64,000 bases of DNA, from the NCBI GenBank assembly GCA_029718625.1, contig CM056395.1:21289416-21353415 (forward strand). Direction: 5' to 3'. This DNA is from Synaphobranchus kaupii (taxonomy: Eukaryota; Chordata; Actinopteri; Anguilliformes; Synaphobranchidae). The translations under genes were made by a program, and so were the position numbers. Position 1 is the stretch's first letter. Every line of letters begins with the position of its first letter. Below the pieces are notes generated by a model, which saw only the letters and a list, made by a program, of their open reading frames with translations, searched no databases and was not told the DNA's origin. This document shows, one piece after another, positions 13,183 through 24,241 of this stretch.

Positions 13183-13352
13183 ACGAATCATGACACAAGC
13201 TCAGTCCTCTCTCTCTGCAGGGTCTATGGTGCATAGCATGGAATGTATATGGTGCAAATGCCTACAACAGACACCTGTCTTACTTTCTGGCACTAATTTG
13301 TCCTGTCTCATTTTTCCTCAGGCCCCAGATACGATTGGACGGTATCAGCAGT

Positions 13353-14512
13353 ATGACAGCAGAAGACCCCGCCTCTGCATCCGCTATGAGTAACCCCAAA
13401 CCCCTCCGGCTCCAAATCCGTTGGCTATGCTCAACACTCCCCCGTCACTGTCCCTGAGGGCGTGGCCGGAGCCCCCAACGAGGTGGCTCTGGTGTCCTGA
13501 TGGAGCGCACAGGTTACAGCATGGTCCAGGAGAACGGCCAGCGCAAGTACGGCCCCCCCGCCCGGGTGGGAGGGGCCCGCCCCGCCGCGGGGCTGCGAGA
13601 TCTTCGTGGGGAAGATCCCACGGGACGTCTACGAGGACGAGCTGGTGCCCGTGTTCGAGGACGGTGGGGCACATCTACGAGATGCGCCTGATGATGGACT
13701 TTGACGGGAAGAACCGGGGCTACGCCTTCGTCATGTACGCCCAGAAGCACGAGGCCAAGCGGGCCGTTCGGGAGCTGAACAACTACGAGGTGCGCCCGGG
13801 GCGGCTCCTCGGCGTCTGCTGCTCCGTGGACAACTGCCGCCTCTTCATCGGCGGCATCCCCCAAGACCAAGAAGCGCGAGGAGATCATGGAGGAGGTCTC
13901 CAAGGTGACGGAGGGCGTGCTGGACGTCATCGTGTACGCCAGCGCCGCCGACAAGATGAAGAAACCGCGGCTTCGCCTTCGTGGAGTACGAGAGTCACCG
14001 GGCGGCGGCCATGGCGCGGCGCAAGCTGATGCCGGGCCGCATCCAGCTGTGGGGCCACCAGATCGCCGTGGACTGGGCGGAGCCGGAGATCGACGTGGAC
14101 GAGGACGTGATGGAGACGGTGAAGATCCTCTACGTGAGGAACCTGATGATGGAGACCTCGGAGGAGACGTTGAGGGAGATCTTCGGCCAGTTCAACCCGG
14201 GCTGCGTGGAGCGCGTCAAGAAGATCCGCGACTACGCCTTCGTGCACTTTGTGAGCCGCGACGACGCCGTCCTCGCCATGGACAACCTGAACGGGACCGA
14301 GGTGGAGGGCTCCTGCGTGGAGGTCACCCTCGCTAAGCCCGTCGACAAGGAGCAGTACACCCGTTACCAGAAGGCCTCCAAAGGGAGCTCTGCTACTGCT
14401 CCAGACACCGCCCAGCCCAGCTACATTTACCAGTGCGACCCCTACACACTAACCTACTTCGGATACCCCTACAGCGCGCTGATAGGACCCAACAGAGACT
14501 ACTTCATGAAAG
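13353..14512 (+). CDS. rbm47: rbm47 coding exon 1: RRM1-RRM2-RRM3
   Basis: The acceptor tttttcctcag ends at 13321, the ATG is at 13353, and the donor is GAAAG|gttagg at 14512. It encodes the N-terminal tail and all three RRMs. Apparent indels against the family protein are: +1 in the C run 13401-13404; -1 near 13496; +1 in the C7 run 13553-13559; +1 near 13660; +1 in the C5 run 13858-13862; +1 in the A run 13962-13964. From 13965 to the donor the frame is clean. GC content is very high compared with the flanks. Confidence 0.93.
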
Positions 14513-17500
14513 GTTAGGCTTCACCTATTTTCTTCCACTTTTGACTTCGCTGTGTTTCTGGGAGTGACGCTGATGACTCTGTGCGTTTTGCTTCAAATGT
14601 TGAGCGCACAGAGCTCTTGTAAACAGCAGTCGATCATTTCCGATGACCTTGGCTGTGTTCTTTTTTATTGAAAAGAAAAATCATACTAATTCATCACCTG
14701 AATCGTGAAATCGATTAACAAAAAAAAGAGCATCTTGGTTGTCTTGATTATTGACTGGCCTGGTTTCACAGTGCTGATTCTCAATGTTCCGGGTGGTAGG
14801 GGGAAATCTTTTGAAAATATTTAAGTTTTTTGTTTTTTTTATCTCTGGTTTTTCCCTTTCCTCTATTAAGTTGGCCCATTAAGCCCCAATCAAAGTGCGT
14901 AAAAGTCCCTTTATAGCTAAATAATCCACATCTCGTATGTTTTTCACACCTTGCTCAACAATGAAAGCATCTCCTTGCAATATGACCTCTCATGAATACT
15001 GTTCTATCTAACACCTACTCCTCATTGCACCATCGACCCAAATGTTAAACCCGGAGACCGCAAAGCATGCAACGTCCCATCAATAAATAAATTCACTCAA
15101 CCCTGCAGAAAAAAATCTACTTGCATGTACTTTACTTTGGAATGTATTTACCCTTATTGCTAACTACATGATTAACGCCCCCTTTACTACAAGGCTGGGC
15201 TTCCCTCTGACTCTCCCGAACCTGAGCCCTTCAGCTCGCCCTCCTTTCGCGTTCTGAGGGGAGGCAACCCTCCCATTTCGTCTGAGGAACGGGGGAGAAT
15301 GAGGATCTAACATGAGCCCTCAACACACACAAACACACACACACAGACAAACACACACACACACACACAAAAAACCACTTTAGAAAAAGAGGTCTAGTCA
15401 CGTCAGCACTGGAAAAGTCCGCAGAGGATCACACCACCTCTTTAAAGCCTGCAGGAGAGGCAGGGATTTGGCCTGGATCACTGCAGTGTTCCCTGAGCGG
15501 TAACGCCTGGAGCGAAATTAGCCCGTGCAAATGTCTTCCATAAAAAAGAATATATCCACTGTAGGCTCACGAGTGCCTCAGTAGAGAAAGACGCTCTCCC
15601 TGAAGCCCTGGCTTGGGCCTGGCAGTAAGGGATCGAGCCTCAGCTACGTCCATAAGTGACTGTGACCTGGCGTCCACAGTGGTCGGACACAGTTGGCCTC
15701 GTTCCACCATGGGTGGGTTTAAGTCAGCTACAGTTACCACTACACCCAATGTTCCAGGTACCCGCAGGTAATCAGTTTGGCTACCAGTCTTCTGTGGGAG
15801 ATAGGCCGCCTCCCGCTGTGTAACAAGTGACTGGCTTTCCGGTGACATTAGAGGCAAAACTAACTAGACTGGATTGGTAGGAAAAGAAAAAAAGGCAAGA
15901 AAAAAATATTAAGAAATAAGATTTGAATGAGGAAGTGAAAAGAAGAGTGTTAAGAAGGCACCAGTGTTATGAATACCAGTCCTAATTGGGACTCAACCAA
16001 AAAATAAAAATACATTTTAAAGATTCGCTACAGCAACAAGCAGTCAGTCCCCACCCCCGCTCTGACCCACCCAGGACCTTGCGGAAAAAAAAAACCTGCG
16101 AACCTCAGAGTCTCTTCAGAACCCGAGTAGGACGTGGTGACCGGAGCGCGCCCCTTTCTGAACTGGAGCGTCTCTCGTTTGTATCTCAAGCAGGTACTGT
16201 AAGAGGCCGAGGGCGCGCAGCCAATGGGGAATAGGGCCCCGGGGCCCCGTGGCTCCTACCTAGGGGGTTACTCAGCCGGGCGGGGCATCTACAGCCGGTA
16301 CCACGAAGGGAAGGGCAAGCCCACTGGACAAACCCTACGAGCTGGTGCCCAGTCTGGAGCTGACCAAACCCTACGAGCTGGTGCCCAGTCTGGAGCTGAC
16401 CCCAGTCAACTCAGCAGTCCTCAAGCCTGGCACAAGTCAGTATGGGACCTCCGCCCCCCTTTACCCGCTCACCCCGCCTCCAGCCCCGCCCCTTTTACTC
16501 CCTGTTTCCTCTGAGAGCTGCTGTCAGCGGTGTTTGGCTCCTCTTTACCTGGTTTTCTCTTCTGTCTCTCTCTCTCTCTCGTTTTCTCTCTATTTCCTAT
16601 TTAATTTCTCCACAAAATTCTGTAAAAAATGGGGTATATTCCTAAAATCCTGGGGGTGGGGGGGAGGGGTTGAAATTCAAAAGTCTTTAAGTAATGCATT
16701 CTGTACTTTTACATGGATAGACAGCACATTTACATTTCCAGCAGTGATTGCTGGGACCTCTGGTGGCCAAAATTGCCAGTCAATTGCCAATCGTGATCCA
16801 CAATCAGTTCCTGCCTGACACAGTGCCCTATTTAATCCGCCCGGTAAACGGGTTTGACCAGTGCTCATAGCGCATTTTGTTTGGCCGAACAAAGGACTGA
16901 AGGCTCTGTGGACCGCTAAAACGTGTTAATATTGAAGCGGGGTCTCTTTAAGCTGAGTCACACTTTAACTGACGTGGCTGCAGCTGAAGTCGTGTTGTGT
17001 AACAGGACCAGCGCAACAGGCCCAAAAGTGCAGAACGTACTTCACACGTGTCCCAAAAACGGGATTAATGAAAATAACATAATCTCACATGTATTAGATT
17101 ACACAGCCTCGCTTGAACATTTTAGCACCGAAGGGATCATTAGGCCTCCTCTGTTACAGCAGGAAGGTCCTCATGTCAATTGGATATTCAAGACACAAAT
17201 TAGTGGTAAATGAGGGCCTGAGAAACCAGAACTTACCATGTTTCAGGGGGGAAAAAAAGCAATTGGACACATGGGGCTAACATGTGAAACAGAGTATTTT
17301 ATACATCTGTTGTGTTTCTGTAGAGACCTTTTAAAGCAGTGGATCCCCAACCCTATTCCTGGAGATCTACCGTCCTGTATGGTTTTCACTCCAACCCTAA
17401 CAAAGCACATCTCATTCAACAGCTAGAGATCTCCTTTAGCTGCTAATTAGTAGAATTAGGAGTGCCAAATTGGGGTTTAAATGAAAACCTACAGGACGGT

Positions 17501-18206
17501 AGATATCCAGGAACAGGGTTGGGGGACCACTGCCTTAAAGTCTCATGTTACATTTGTGTGTCATTTTTACACTGAGTTTGCATGAAAAGAGCATTCAGGT
17601 GAAACAATAGATGTTGTATAGAACCTTAGGTTGTTTTATGTAGTAATTTGAGTTTGTTTTTGTTTGAACCTTGAGTCCGTACACACGTACTGTATGCTGT
17701 GGCACACCCAGTCCCTCCTAAAAGGACTGCAGCCCCCCCCATCTGTGGGGTCCCCTCTGAAACTCTGTGTCTCTCTCTGTGCAGTGGCCCCTTCCGGCAA
17801 TGGGGGGCCAGTACCCCATGTTCCCCGCCGGCCCCGGTGCTAAAGTCATGGAGGAGGGGGAAGATTCACGCCATGGAGCACCTCATCAACCCCCTGGCTC
17901 TCCAGCATGACCACACGGGGGCGCCCACAGCCACTGTCATTCCAGCCGTGTCCACCCCGCCCCCGTTTCAGGTACAAACCGTGCTGTAACACTCACATCC
18001 ACACTCTCTCTCTGTCACTCCCTGTATCTCACTCTGTTACCTGTATCTCACATCCGTTCTCTCTCTCTCTCTTTCTGTCATTCCCTGTATCTCTCCTCTC
18101 TCTCTCGCTCTGTCACTCCCTGTATCTCACTCTCTCTCTCTCGCTCTGTCACTCCCTGTATCTCACTCTCTCTCTCCGCTCTGTTGCTACCTGTATCTCA
18201 CATCTG

Positions 18207-18245
<39 letters not shown>

Positions 18246-18596
18246 CTCTCGCTCTGTCACTCCCTGTATCTCACTCTCTCTCTCCGCTCTGTCACTCCTG
18301 TATCTCACTCTCTCTCTCTCGCTCTGTTACTCCCTGTATCTCACTCTCTCTCTCTCGCTCTGTCACTCCCTGTATTCTCTCTCTCTCTCTCTCTCGCTCT
18401 GTTACTCCCCTGTATCTCTCTCTCTCCCTCGCTCTGTCACTCCCTGTATCTCTCTCTCTCTCTCTCGCTCTGTCACTCCCTGTATCTCACTCTCTCTCTC
18501 GCTCCTGTCACTCCCTGTATCTCACTCTCTCTCTCTCGCTCTGTCACTCCCTGTATCTCACTCTCTCTCTCGCTCTGTCCACTCCCCTGTATCTCA

Positions 18597-18644
<48 letters not shown>

Positions 18645-18761
18645 CTTCTTCTCTCCTGTATCTCTCTCTCTCTCTCCTCTGTATCTCACTCTCTCTCTCT
18701 CGCTCTGTCACTCCCCTGTATCTCACTCTCTCTCTCGCTCTGTCCACTCCCTGTAGTCTCA

Positions 18762-18792
<31 letters not shown>

Positions 18793-19982
18793 CTCTCTCA
18801 CGCTCTGTTACTCCCTCTTTATCACGCTTTTCCCAGTCTCTTTCTGGTATGTGAGATTCATTTCCTCTAAGATACACGCTTCTCTGAATGCTAGGAGTTA
18901 ATGCAGCAACCCATCTCATCCAATCGCAAATGTAGTAATTCAAAATGTAGTAATTCACAGACCTCAAGATCTCTTACACAAGACTTAAAGGTTGTGTAAA
19001 AAGTATGAACAATGTTTAATTTGCTGCGCGGGGGTAGTAGTAGCAAACACACAATCACAAGAAATATTTAAGAAATGTCCAGTATTTAGCCGGAGTCTGG
19101 ACTAACTGGGGTTGTGTAGTCGGATTTCTCATCCCATGGAATGCTAGGAGCGGCCGTTTGCATTGCATAAGTCTTCACACAACAGGTTAATCTAGTAGTA
19201 CAAGAGAAGGTCAGTTTTACAAAGTAAAAAGGGGGTAATCCCAAATGCGCTACAAGCCGGCTATATAAACAAGGAACTGTAGGTGCTCAACAGAAGGACC
19301 AGTGAATAGAAAGGATACCAAACCCGGACTACTTCGCTAGGACTAACCCGAGATAAGGAGGACTGGAGCACACAGAGCTCAGAGCAAAAACAAATATTTT
19401 AATACGACTGACGTTTCGACGTCAACGACGTCTTCTTCAGAGTCAAATGAAAAAGATTCATATGGGCCTTTATTATGGGCCAGAGTCATATGGGCCTTTA
19501 TTATTTCACCAATAATAAAGGCCCATAATCAGTTCGCTCAACTAATCAATGCCTGGACTGAACCTGTTTAGCTCCTGTAGTTAGTATTGAGCACTCAGAA
19601 GGTATAATGTGCGTGTTATGAAATAATAATAATAATAGTTGTCGTATTCATAGTCCTGGGGAAAATGGTTGAATAAACTGACCATTACCTTTCCACCCTT
19701 CTCCTCTCTTCTGTTTTCCCTCCCCCTTTCTTCCCGCAGGGTCGCCCCATAACCCCTGTGTACGCCATGGCTCACAACGTCCAGCGCATCCCGGCCGGCG
19801 CCAACCTGTACGGGGCGAGCTACATCCCCATCGCCGCGCACGCCAACTCCGCCACCATGGCGGCCCTGCAGAAGAACATGGCGGCCGCCGCGGCCTACGG
19901 GAGCTACGCCGGATACGTACCTCAGGCCTTCCCCGCCGCCGCCTTCCAGATGCCCATTCACGACATGTACCCGACATACTGA
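13353..19982 (+). CDS. rbm47: RNA-binding motif protein 47, four coding exons, frame broken as written
   Basis: RBM47 is a mainly nuclear RNA-binding protein with three RRMs. It acts as an APOBEC1 cofactor in C-to-U editing and in alternative splicing and mRNA stability. The coding exons are 13353-14512, 16194-16435, 17785-17971 and 19740-19982, all with GT-AG junctions. The N-terminus [11 protein letters not shown]1 block ([20 protein letters not shown]), RRM2 block ([10 protein letters not shown]), RRM3 block ([18 protein letters not shown]), RGRG segment, PPPF-Q and C-terminal [24 protein letters not shown] all match the vertebrate family. Ten single-base shifts interrupt the frame as written; without them the four exons give 607 codons plus stop (human about 593 aa). 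The start is chosen because MTAED is the family start. Upstream 5' UTR exons were not found. Identity is certain; whether this copy is functional is not. Confidence 0.93.
14513..16193 (+). other. rbm47 intron
   Basis: Intron between the RRM exon and the RGRG exon. It contains a CA-rich tract at about 15324-15369. No other gene is supported. Confidence 0.7.
16194..16435 (+). CDS. rbm47: rbm47 coding exon 2: RG-rich segment with duplicated 12-mer
   Basis: The acceptor caag-cag precedes 16194 and the donor is CACAA|gtcag at 16435. It encodes [20 protein letters not shown] and [18 protein letters not shown], then [12 protein letters not shown] twice. There are apparent +1 shifts in the G4 run 16226-16229 and near 16323. 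I recall a human RBM47 isoform lacking a 69-residue segment around here, so this exon may be alternatively used. Confidence 0.88.
16330..16401 (+). repeat. 36-bp in-frame tandem duplication inside rbm47
   Basis: Two identical 36-bp copies (16330-16365 and 16366-16401) each encode [12 protein letters not shown]. As I recall it, the mammalian protein has one corresponding YELVPNLE segment. Confidence 0.9.
16436..17784 (+). other. rbm47 intron
   Basis: Contains a CT-rich tract (16566-16590) and the hAT-like MITE. No other gene is supported. Confidence 0.6.
17337..17532. mobile_element. hAT-like MITE inside an rbm47 intron
   Basis: Inverted ends CAGTGG(A/T)CCCCAACCCT and the complement, with an inner match CTGGAGATCTACCGTCCTGT versus ACAGGACGGTAGATATCCAG. 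Flanks are TTTTAAAG and CCTTAAAG, an imperfect 8-bp target duplication (6 of 8). No coding capacity. Confidence 0.75.
17785..17971 (+). CDS. rbm47: rbm47 coding exon 3
   Basis: The acceptor ctctgtgcag precedes 17785 and the donor is TTTCAG|gtacaa at 17971. It encodes [20 protein letters not shown], then [20 protein letters not shown], ending [12 protein letters not shown], aligned with the family. Apparent +1 shifts lie in the C4 run 17788-17791 and the G5 run 17856-17860. Both must be removed for the exon to join its neighbours in frame. Confidence 0.88.
17997..18830. repeat. CT-rich complex minisatellite in rbm47 intron
   Basis: Imperfect units of roughly 36 bp that alternate (CT)n with GCTCTGTCACTCCCTGTATC. 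It begins about 25 bp after the exon 3 donor and fills over 800 bp. The long Ser-Leu and Arg-Glu frames on both strands are translations of the repeat. Confidence 0.93.
18831..19739 (+). other. rbm47 last intron, with hairpins and a ribozyme-like motif
   Basis: Between the CT minisatellite and the last exon. It contains a hammerhead-like segment on the minus strand (19406-19440) and a perfect hairpin (arms 19490-19505 and 19511-19526). No protein gene is supported. Confidence 0.5.
19406..19440 (-). other. Hammerhead-like motif, possible Penelope-type relic
   Basis: On the minus strand it reads CTGAAGAAGACGTCGTTG, then ACGTC, then GAAAC and GTCAGTC. The CUGANGA and GAAA core strings flank a 6-bp self-complementary stem GACGTC with a GTT loop. 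There is one extra A against the canonical spacing. Hammerhead motifs of this kind occur in terminal repeats of Penelope-like retroelements. No reverse transcriptase is nearby, so this is weak. Confidence 0.3.
19740..19982 (+). CDS. rbm47: rbm47 last coding exon and stop
   Basis: The acceptor tcttcccgcag precedes 19740. The frame is clean: [20 protein letters not shown], then [20 protein letters not shown], an Ala-rich stretch, [20 protein letters not shown] and PTY, with TGA at 19980-19982. The C-terminus closely matches the vertebrate family. Confidence 0.95.
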   Translation, partial: GRPITPVYAMAHNVQRIPAGANLYGASYIPIAAHANSATMAALQKNMAAAAAYGSYAGYVPQAFPAAAFQMPIHDMYPTY

Positions 19983-22900
19983 CGGAGCGCCTCCATCTTG
20001 CCTGGTTGCCCGGGCAACAAGGACACTGAAGGAACACTTTCATATTTATGAAGAGAACTCCATTTTGAATGTTTCGTTTGACTTTGCTTCGTTGTGTCTT
20101 GTTCGGCTTTTTTCTTCTTTCTTTTTTTGTTTTGGTTTCTCAAAGTAAGCATATTACTTGACGATTACTTAAGAAAGAAATACTTTTTCTTTTTTTTTTT
20201 TTACTATTTCTTTGTACGAAAAAAAAGAAGACCATTGAAGAAAATGTGCTTTTCTGAGTTTGTTGAAAAAGTTTCTATTTTGAGAATTTTTGATAATGTT
20301 AGCAATAGTCCTGAATATTGCTGTAGTGACTTAGATGTCTTCCGTCCACACACTGTATGCATACCGATTTTATTGAGGACGTTTATAGCTATGCATTTAT
20401 TATTATTATTATTTTTGTGTTGCTGCATTGTTATTCATATTAATATGAACATTTTAGTTGTTATTTTCTTTATGAAATACTGTGGTATGAAGGTTTTAGG
20501 TTTAGCCTTGGCCTTGGCCTTGTGTCTTCTTCATCTCAAAGAAAAAATACGGATGGAAAGATTTTAACTAGATAAATAGTCTGCTTCATGCAAAAACCCA
20601 GGAACAAAAAGTTTACCTTTTCTGAAAAGCAGGGGTATGATCCCCTGATAAACAACAAAAAAAACTCCCTTTAATCTGATGAAAAATATTCATATAACCA
20701 TCAAAGGGCAACACTGCATGTGTAAAAAGGGGCATCATTCCAAACAAATGCATGCTGTCAAAGGAAGACAATTATCATTACAGGAGAGTCTCTTGTCTGA
20801 GGCCTAAATTTGTCCCTGTTTTTGGGGAAAAGACAGTGGTTTCCCCCTACGCAATGACCCTCTGTTGAACAAAGCTACTCGGAGCTCAAAGACCTTCACC
20901 CTCAGCAAACACAAGTTTCTAATTTGGCTCATATGCGTTTGTCTAAATATACTGAAAAAGCAAGCTCCATCCACTCTAATGTTAAAAATGAATTAAAGGC
21001 TCCCGTCCACAGTGACTAAGATAATACCAGAGTCTAATATCTGTCTGTGTAGCTGCCCTTAGCTTTTCTTAAGATCTTTCAGAAGGCAGAGGATACCACG
21101 AGATCTGTGCATTAGTTCCTCTGGCAGTAGAGGTTACTGTAGGCACTAAAAAATGGGCACACACACTTCTGACACACTGAACTGTGTGAGAAACACCGAG
21201 CAGTCTCCGTGTCTTGATTTCACCCATGTAAACTACTGGTGTTGAATTCCTCTCCTGCGATTGGACGTCTCCACGTGAATCCATCTCATATGACTGGCTG
21301 AATTACCGGAGGGAGGGGCGTGTTTTGGGCCTAGTGCGTAAGAGGGCGAGACAAACGTAAACGTTGTCATAACAGACGAATAAAACTGGGGGGGGGGGGG
21401 GGGGGGGCTTCAGAGCTGGGCTGGAGGCGCATTTCCTTTTTGAAGGTCGATGAATCAAACCCATTAAAAATCCAACCCTGTGCCAAACTGCGTTGAGCAA
21501 ATCCTTCTGAGCAAACACGCCACGCCATCTCCAGTGTAGGGACGGTGGTAACCGTGGCAACGGGCACACATTTCCCTATCTGTTCATCAGTTGGCAGGCT
21601 CATATTACACTCCTTTGCGCTGCTAGGGTACCGGCATGTAGAACCTACATCGCCCTGCTTTACTCTGCTAAAAAATCTGTGTGACCGAGGTGCAGTTAAC
21701 ATAGTTCATAGGAGGTTGTGTTTTTTTTTGTTGGTTTTTTTCAAATTAAATATTAGTTTTTGGTGCCGTTTGGCTATTCATTCTTATAAGTTTTGCAGAT
21801 GGCCTTTGTGTATGTGTGCAAAGAGGCAACCCTGACAGTGTCTATAGAAGCATGGAGTAAGTACGCTGCAGAGAAGTGCTACTTTTGAGGAAAGAGCACG
21901 TAGGCTACACCTAACTACATTCTGCTCTCTCACGGTACAGCCTACCTGACACCAGATTTTTCAAAGGCTTAATAGTACAGAGATTAACTTTTCTGCGGTT
22001 CGCATAAATCCTGATTCAGAATGAAAGCACGTAGAATTTGGCGCGCAGGACGCAGTCAGAGAAGGGGACGTGCCAAAATAAACAAGCTCATCGGTAATGC
22101 GTGTTTTGCAGAAGAAGTCTCGCGTGCCAATGGCAGGTGGACGGGGATACAGTCTAGAACTTTTTCATTTGAGATATTTCAAATTGATCCAATTTTCCCA
22201 TTGTCGCTGTGAGATACAGGACATAGTGCTTGGCTTGTGTTGCTTTGCAGGCAGTTCATTTTTTGCTTTTAATTAGCTTGGGCTCTTTTATTTGCTTATA
22301 GCTTTTGGCCACGGAGAAGGCTGTAATTACTATCTATGCTGAAAGGTAGTGTAAACATTCTGAATATACACAGCACAGGCCACAACAGTCACCATCGCCC
22401 TGCCCTAATGTATTTACCATGTTTTCAGCATGGTTCTTTGGAGTGTTTGCTTTGTATTGCCTGTTTAAAGGCTACTTTGGTGGTGTTTGGGAAAAAAAAA
22501 TAGAATGAACTCTGCTGAAAATGTTCCTTTACAATGACAAACGTTCAAATATATTTAATATATTCAGTACAAGTGTTGTATGTGAAGCTTTAAAAAAAAA
22601 AAAAAGTGAAAAGAAATATAATATATTTTAAAAGGAAACAAAAGTTTTTCTTTAATTTCTTTTCTTTCTTGTTTAAATAAAGTACAGCCTCTGATAACAA
22701 AGGGCTGTCTTGTCGAAGCACCCAGGACTCGAGAAAGAGCAGTCCTTATGTGTTATGCAAACATTCGATGTGCAACTGGTGCCCAGTAGCCTCTAGGTAG
22801 TCTATGGAGTGCTGATTCAGGGAACTGGAGTGCCTATGTAACCATCTCCATTGCAATTTCACTAACACTACAAGAGTAGTATTTCAACTTCAATGTGCAA

Positions 22901-23300
22901 GTTCTTGGCTACTGAAACGAACAAGGTGTGGATATTTTAAGAAACATATAAAAAATGCAATAAAAGTTTTAGCGTGCCTTATTGCCATAATATACTTTAG
23001 GCTTTTTTTTTTTTACATTTTTCTCTGCACTGTAATATCATTGCGTTGTTTTTAAAAGCTTCTTCAGGATTGTTGTATTTAAAGTGCTAGCTAAATAGTT
23101 TAATAAAGCATTTTCAAAAATACCATTTCTGTGTTTACTCTTTGCTACACACATAAAGATGAAATCTTGTCATGTTTAATTCACCCATGCATCGATTCTA
23201 ACTCCAGGCTGCAAATGATTTTGTTCATTATGTACATGAGGATTTAACATTTGTTGTAAGTGAGATAGCTTTTGAACTGTTTTCTTTTATGAAAAATAAA
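19983..23300 (+). other. Probable rbm47 3' UTR region with several polyadenylation signals
   Basis: AT-rich sequence after the stop. AATAAA occurs at 22676-22681, 22959-22964, 23102-23107 and 23295-23300, so transcript ends between about 22.7 and 23.3 kb are plausible. It includes a 20-bp G run at 21388-21407. The exact 3' end cannot be read from sequence alone. Confidence 0.5.
22676..23107 (+). terminator. Candidate polyadenylation signals for rbm47
   Basis: AATAAA hexamers at 22676, 22959 and 23102, the last followed by T-rich sequence. They are candidates because the gene is on this strand and no other plus-strand gene lies nearby. Confidence 0.4.
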
Positions 23301-23530
23301 CACTTGCCTATAGCTTTAATCATGTCTACAGCCACATAACTTTCCTTCTAATTCTTATTAATAATAATAGTTATTATTATTATCATTATTAGCTTTGAAG
23401 ATTCCCTTAATCTATGGTGTCTTACAGTACATTTCCACATATTTTACTTGCTGCCCATTTGTGCAGTTGGATACTTAGCAGAGAAATGCTGCTTAAGTAT
23501 TAGCATGGATCATGTCATGTGGGTTGACTG

Positions 23531-23544
23531 CCAGCAGGTGGCAC
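23531..23544 (+). promoter_or_regulatory. CTCF-like binding site
   Basis: CCAGCAGGTGGCAC fits the core CTCF consensus CCASYAGRKGGCRS at every position. It lies just beyond the probable 3' end of RBM47, between two convergent genes, where an insulator would be reasonable. Binding is inference. Confidence 0.45.
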
Positions 23545-23839
23545 TATTTCACACCTCAGGCCCAAGGTCAGGCCTGGGCAGCCATTACATAGCAGGGATC
23601 AGTTCAGTTCAACTGCTTCCACAGTAATGCTCCTGCGCAAGCACTGACAATTGCACGCCCAACCACCTGGCACTCTCAGGCAGAGCGCTGTCCAAACCAT
23701 GACACACTGGCCATGACCAAATATGATCCCTTCACCCCTTTGAGGGCGCATATTTGAGTCAACTTCGTCAAAAAATTTTCAGGTGGGAGACTTTTTCTCA
23801 CAAATGGGGGAACTTAAAATCCCGAGGATTAAAAATAAA

Positions 23840-24241
23840 TCAGCAGGCAGCAGGGCTTTCTCTTACCAAGCACCACTCTTTGGAATAGCCTCCTCTCTTT
23901 CAGAGATGCTGATTCAGTTGAATCTTTTAAAAACAGACTCAAGACATATTTATTCTCACTATCATTTAACCCTGCTATATGATGGTGACTTATCTTATCT
24001 GTCTGTTTCCATATTTACATTTATATTCCTTTTATTTGATCATTGTCTATGCTTTTTATCTATTTTACTGATTTTACTGCTTTTATTGTTTATTTTATTG
24101 TGTTTTATTTTGTACTTAGATTTACCTAAATTGATTGTCTATTTTACTGTTTTTAAAATGACTTGTTTTAAATCCTTGTGACGCCCTTTGAGGCGTGCGT
24201 TGTGATATTGGGCTCTAAACAAATAAAACTTGACTTGACTT
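23840..24241 (+). mobile_element. 5'-truncated LINE tail (L2-like)
   Basis: The forward frame reads SRAFSYQAPLFGIASSLSEM and on to LKTDSRHIYSHYH, resembling the last residues of L2/CR1-type reverse-transcriptase ORFs. An AT-rich 3' tail follows, ending TTGTGATATTGGGCTCTAAA and a short (CTTGA)n repeat after AATAAA. Only the 3' end is present, as expected from incomplete reverse transcription. Confidence 0.8.

Noticed and set aside
17907..18967. 315-residue Ser/Leu frame and Arg/Glu frames on the other strand
   Set aside because: Translations of the CT-rich repeat in the RBM47 intron.
19400..19411. TAATACGACT string resembling a phage T7 promoter
   Set aside because: Only the first ten or so bases match and the context is an AT-rich vertebrate intron; coincidence.
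20094..20567. 157-residue frame rich in Phe and Leu
   Set aside because: T-rich sequence in the probable RBM47 3' UTR; no family similarity.
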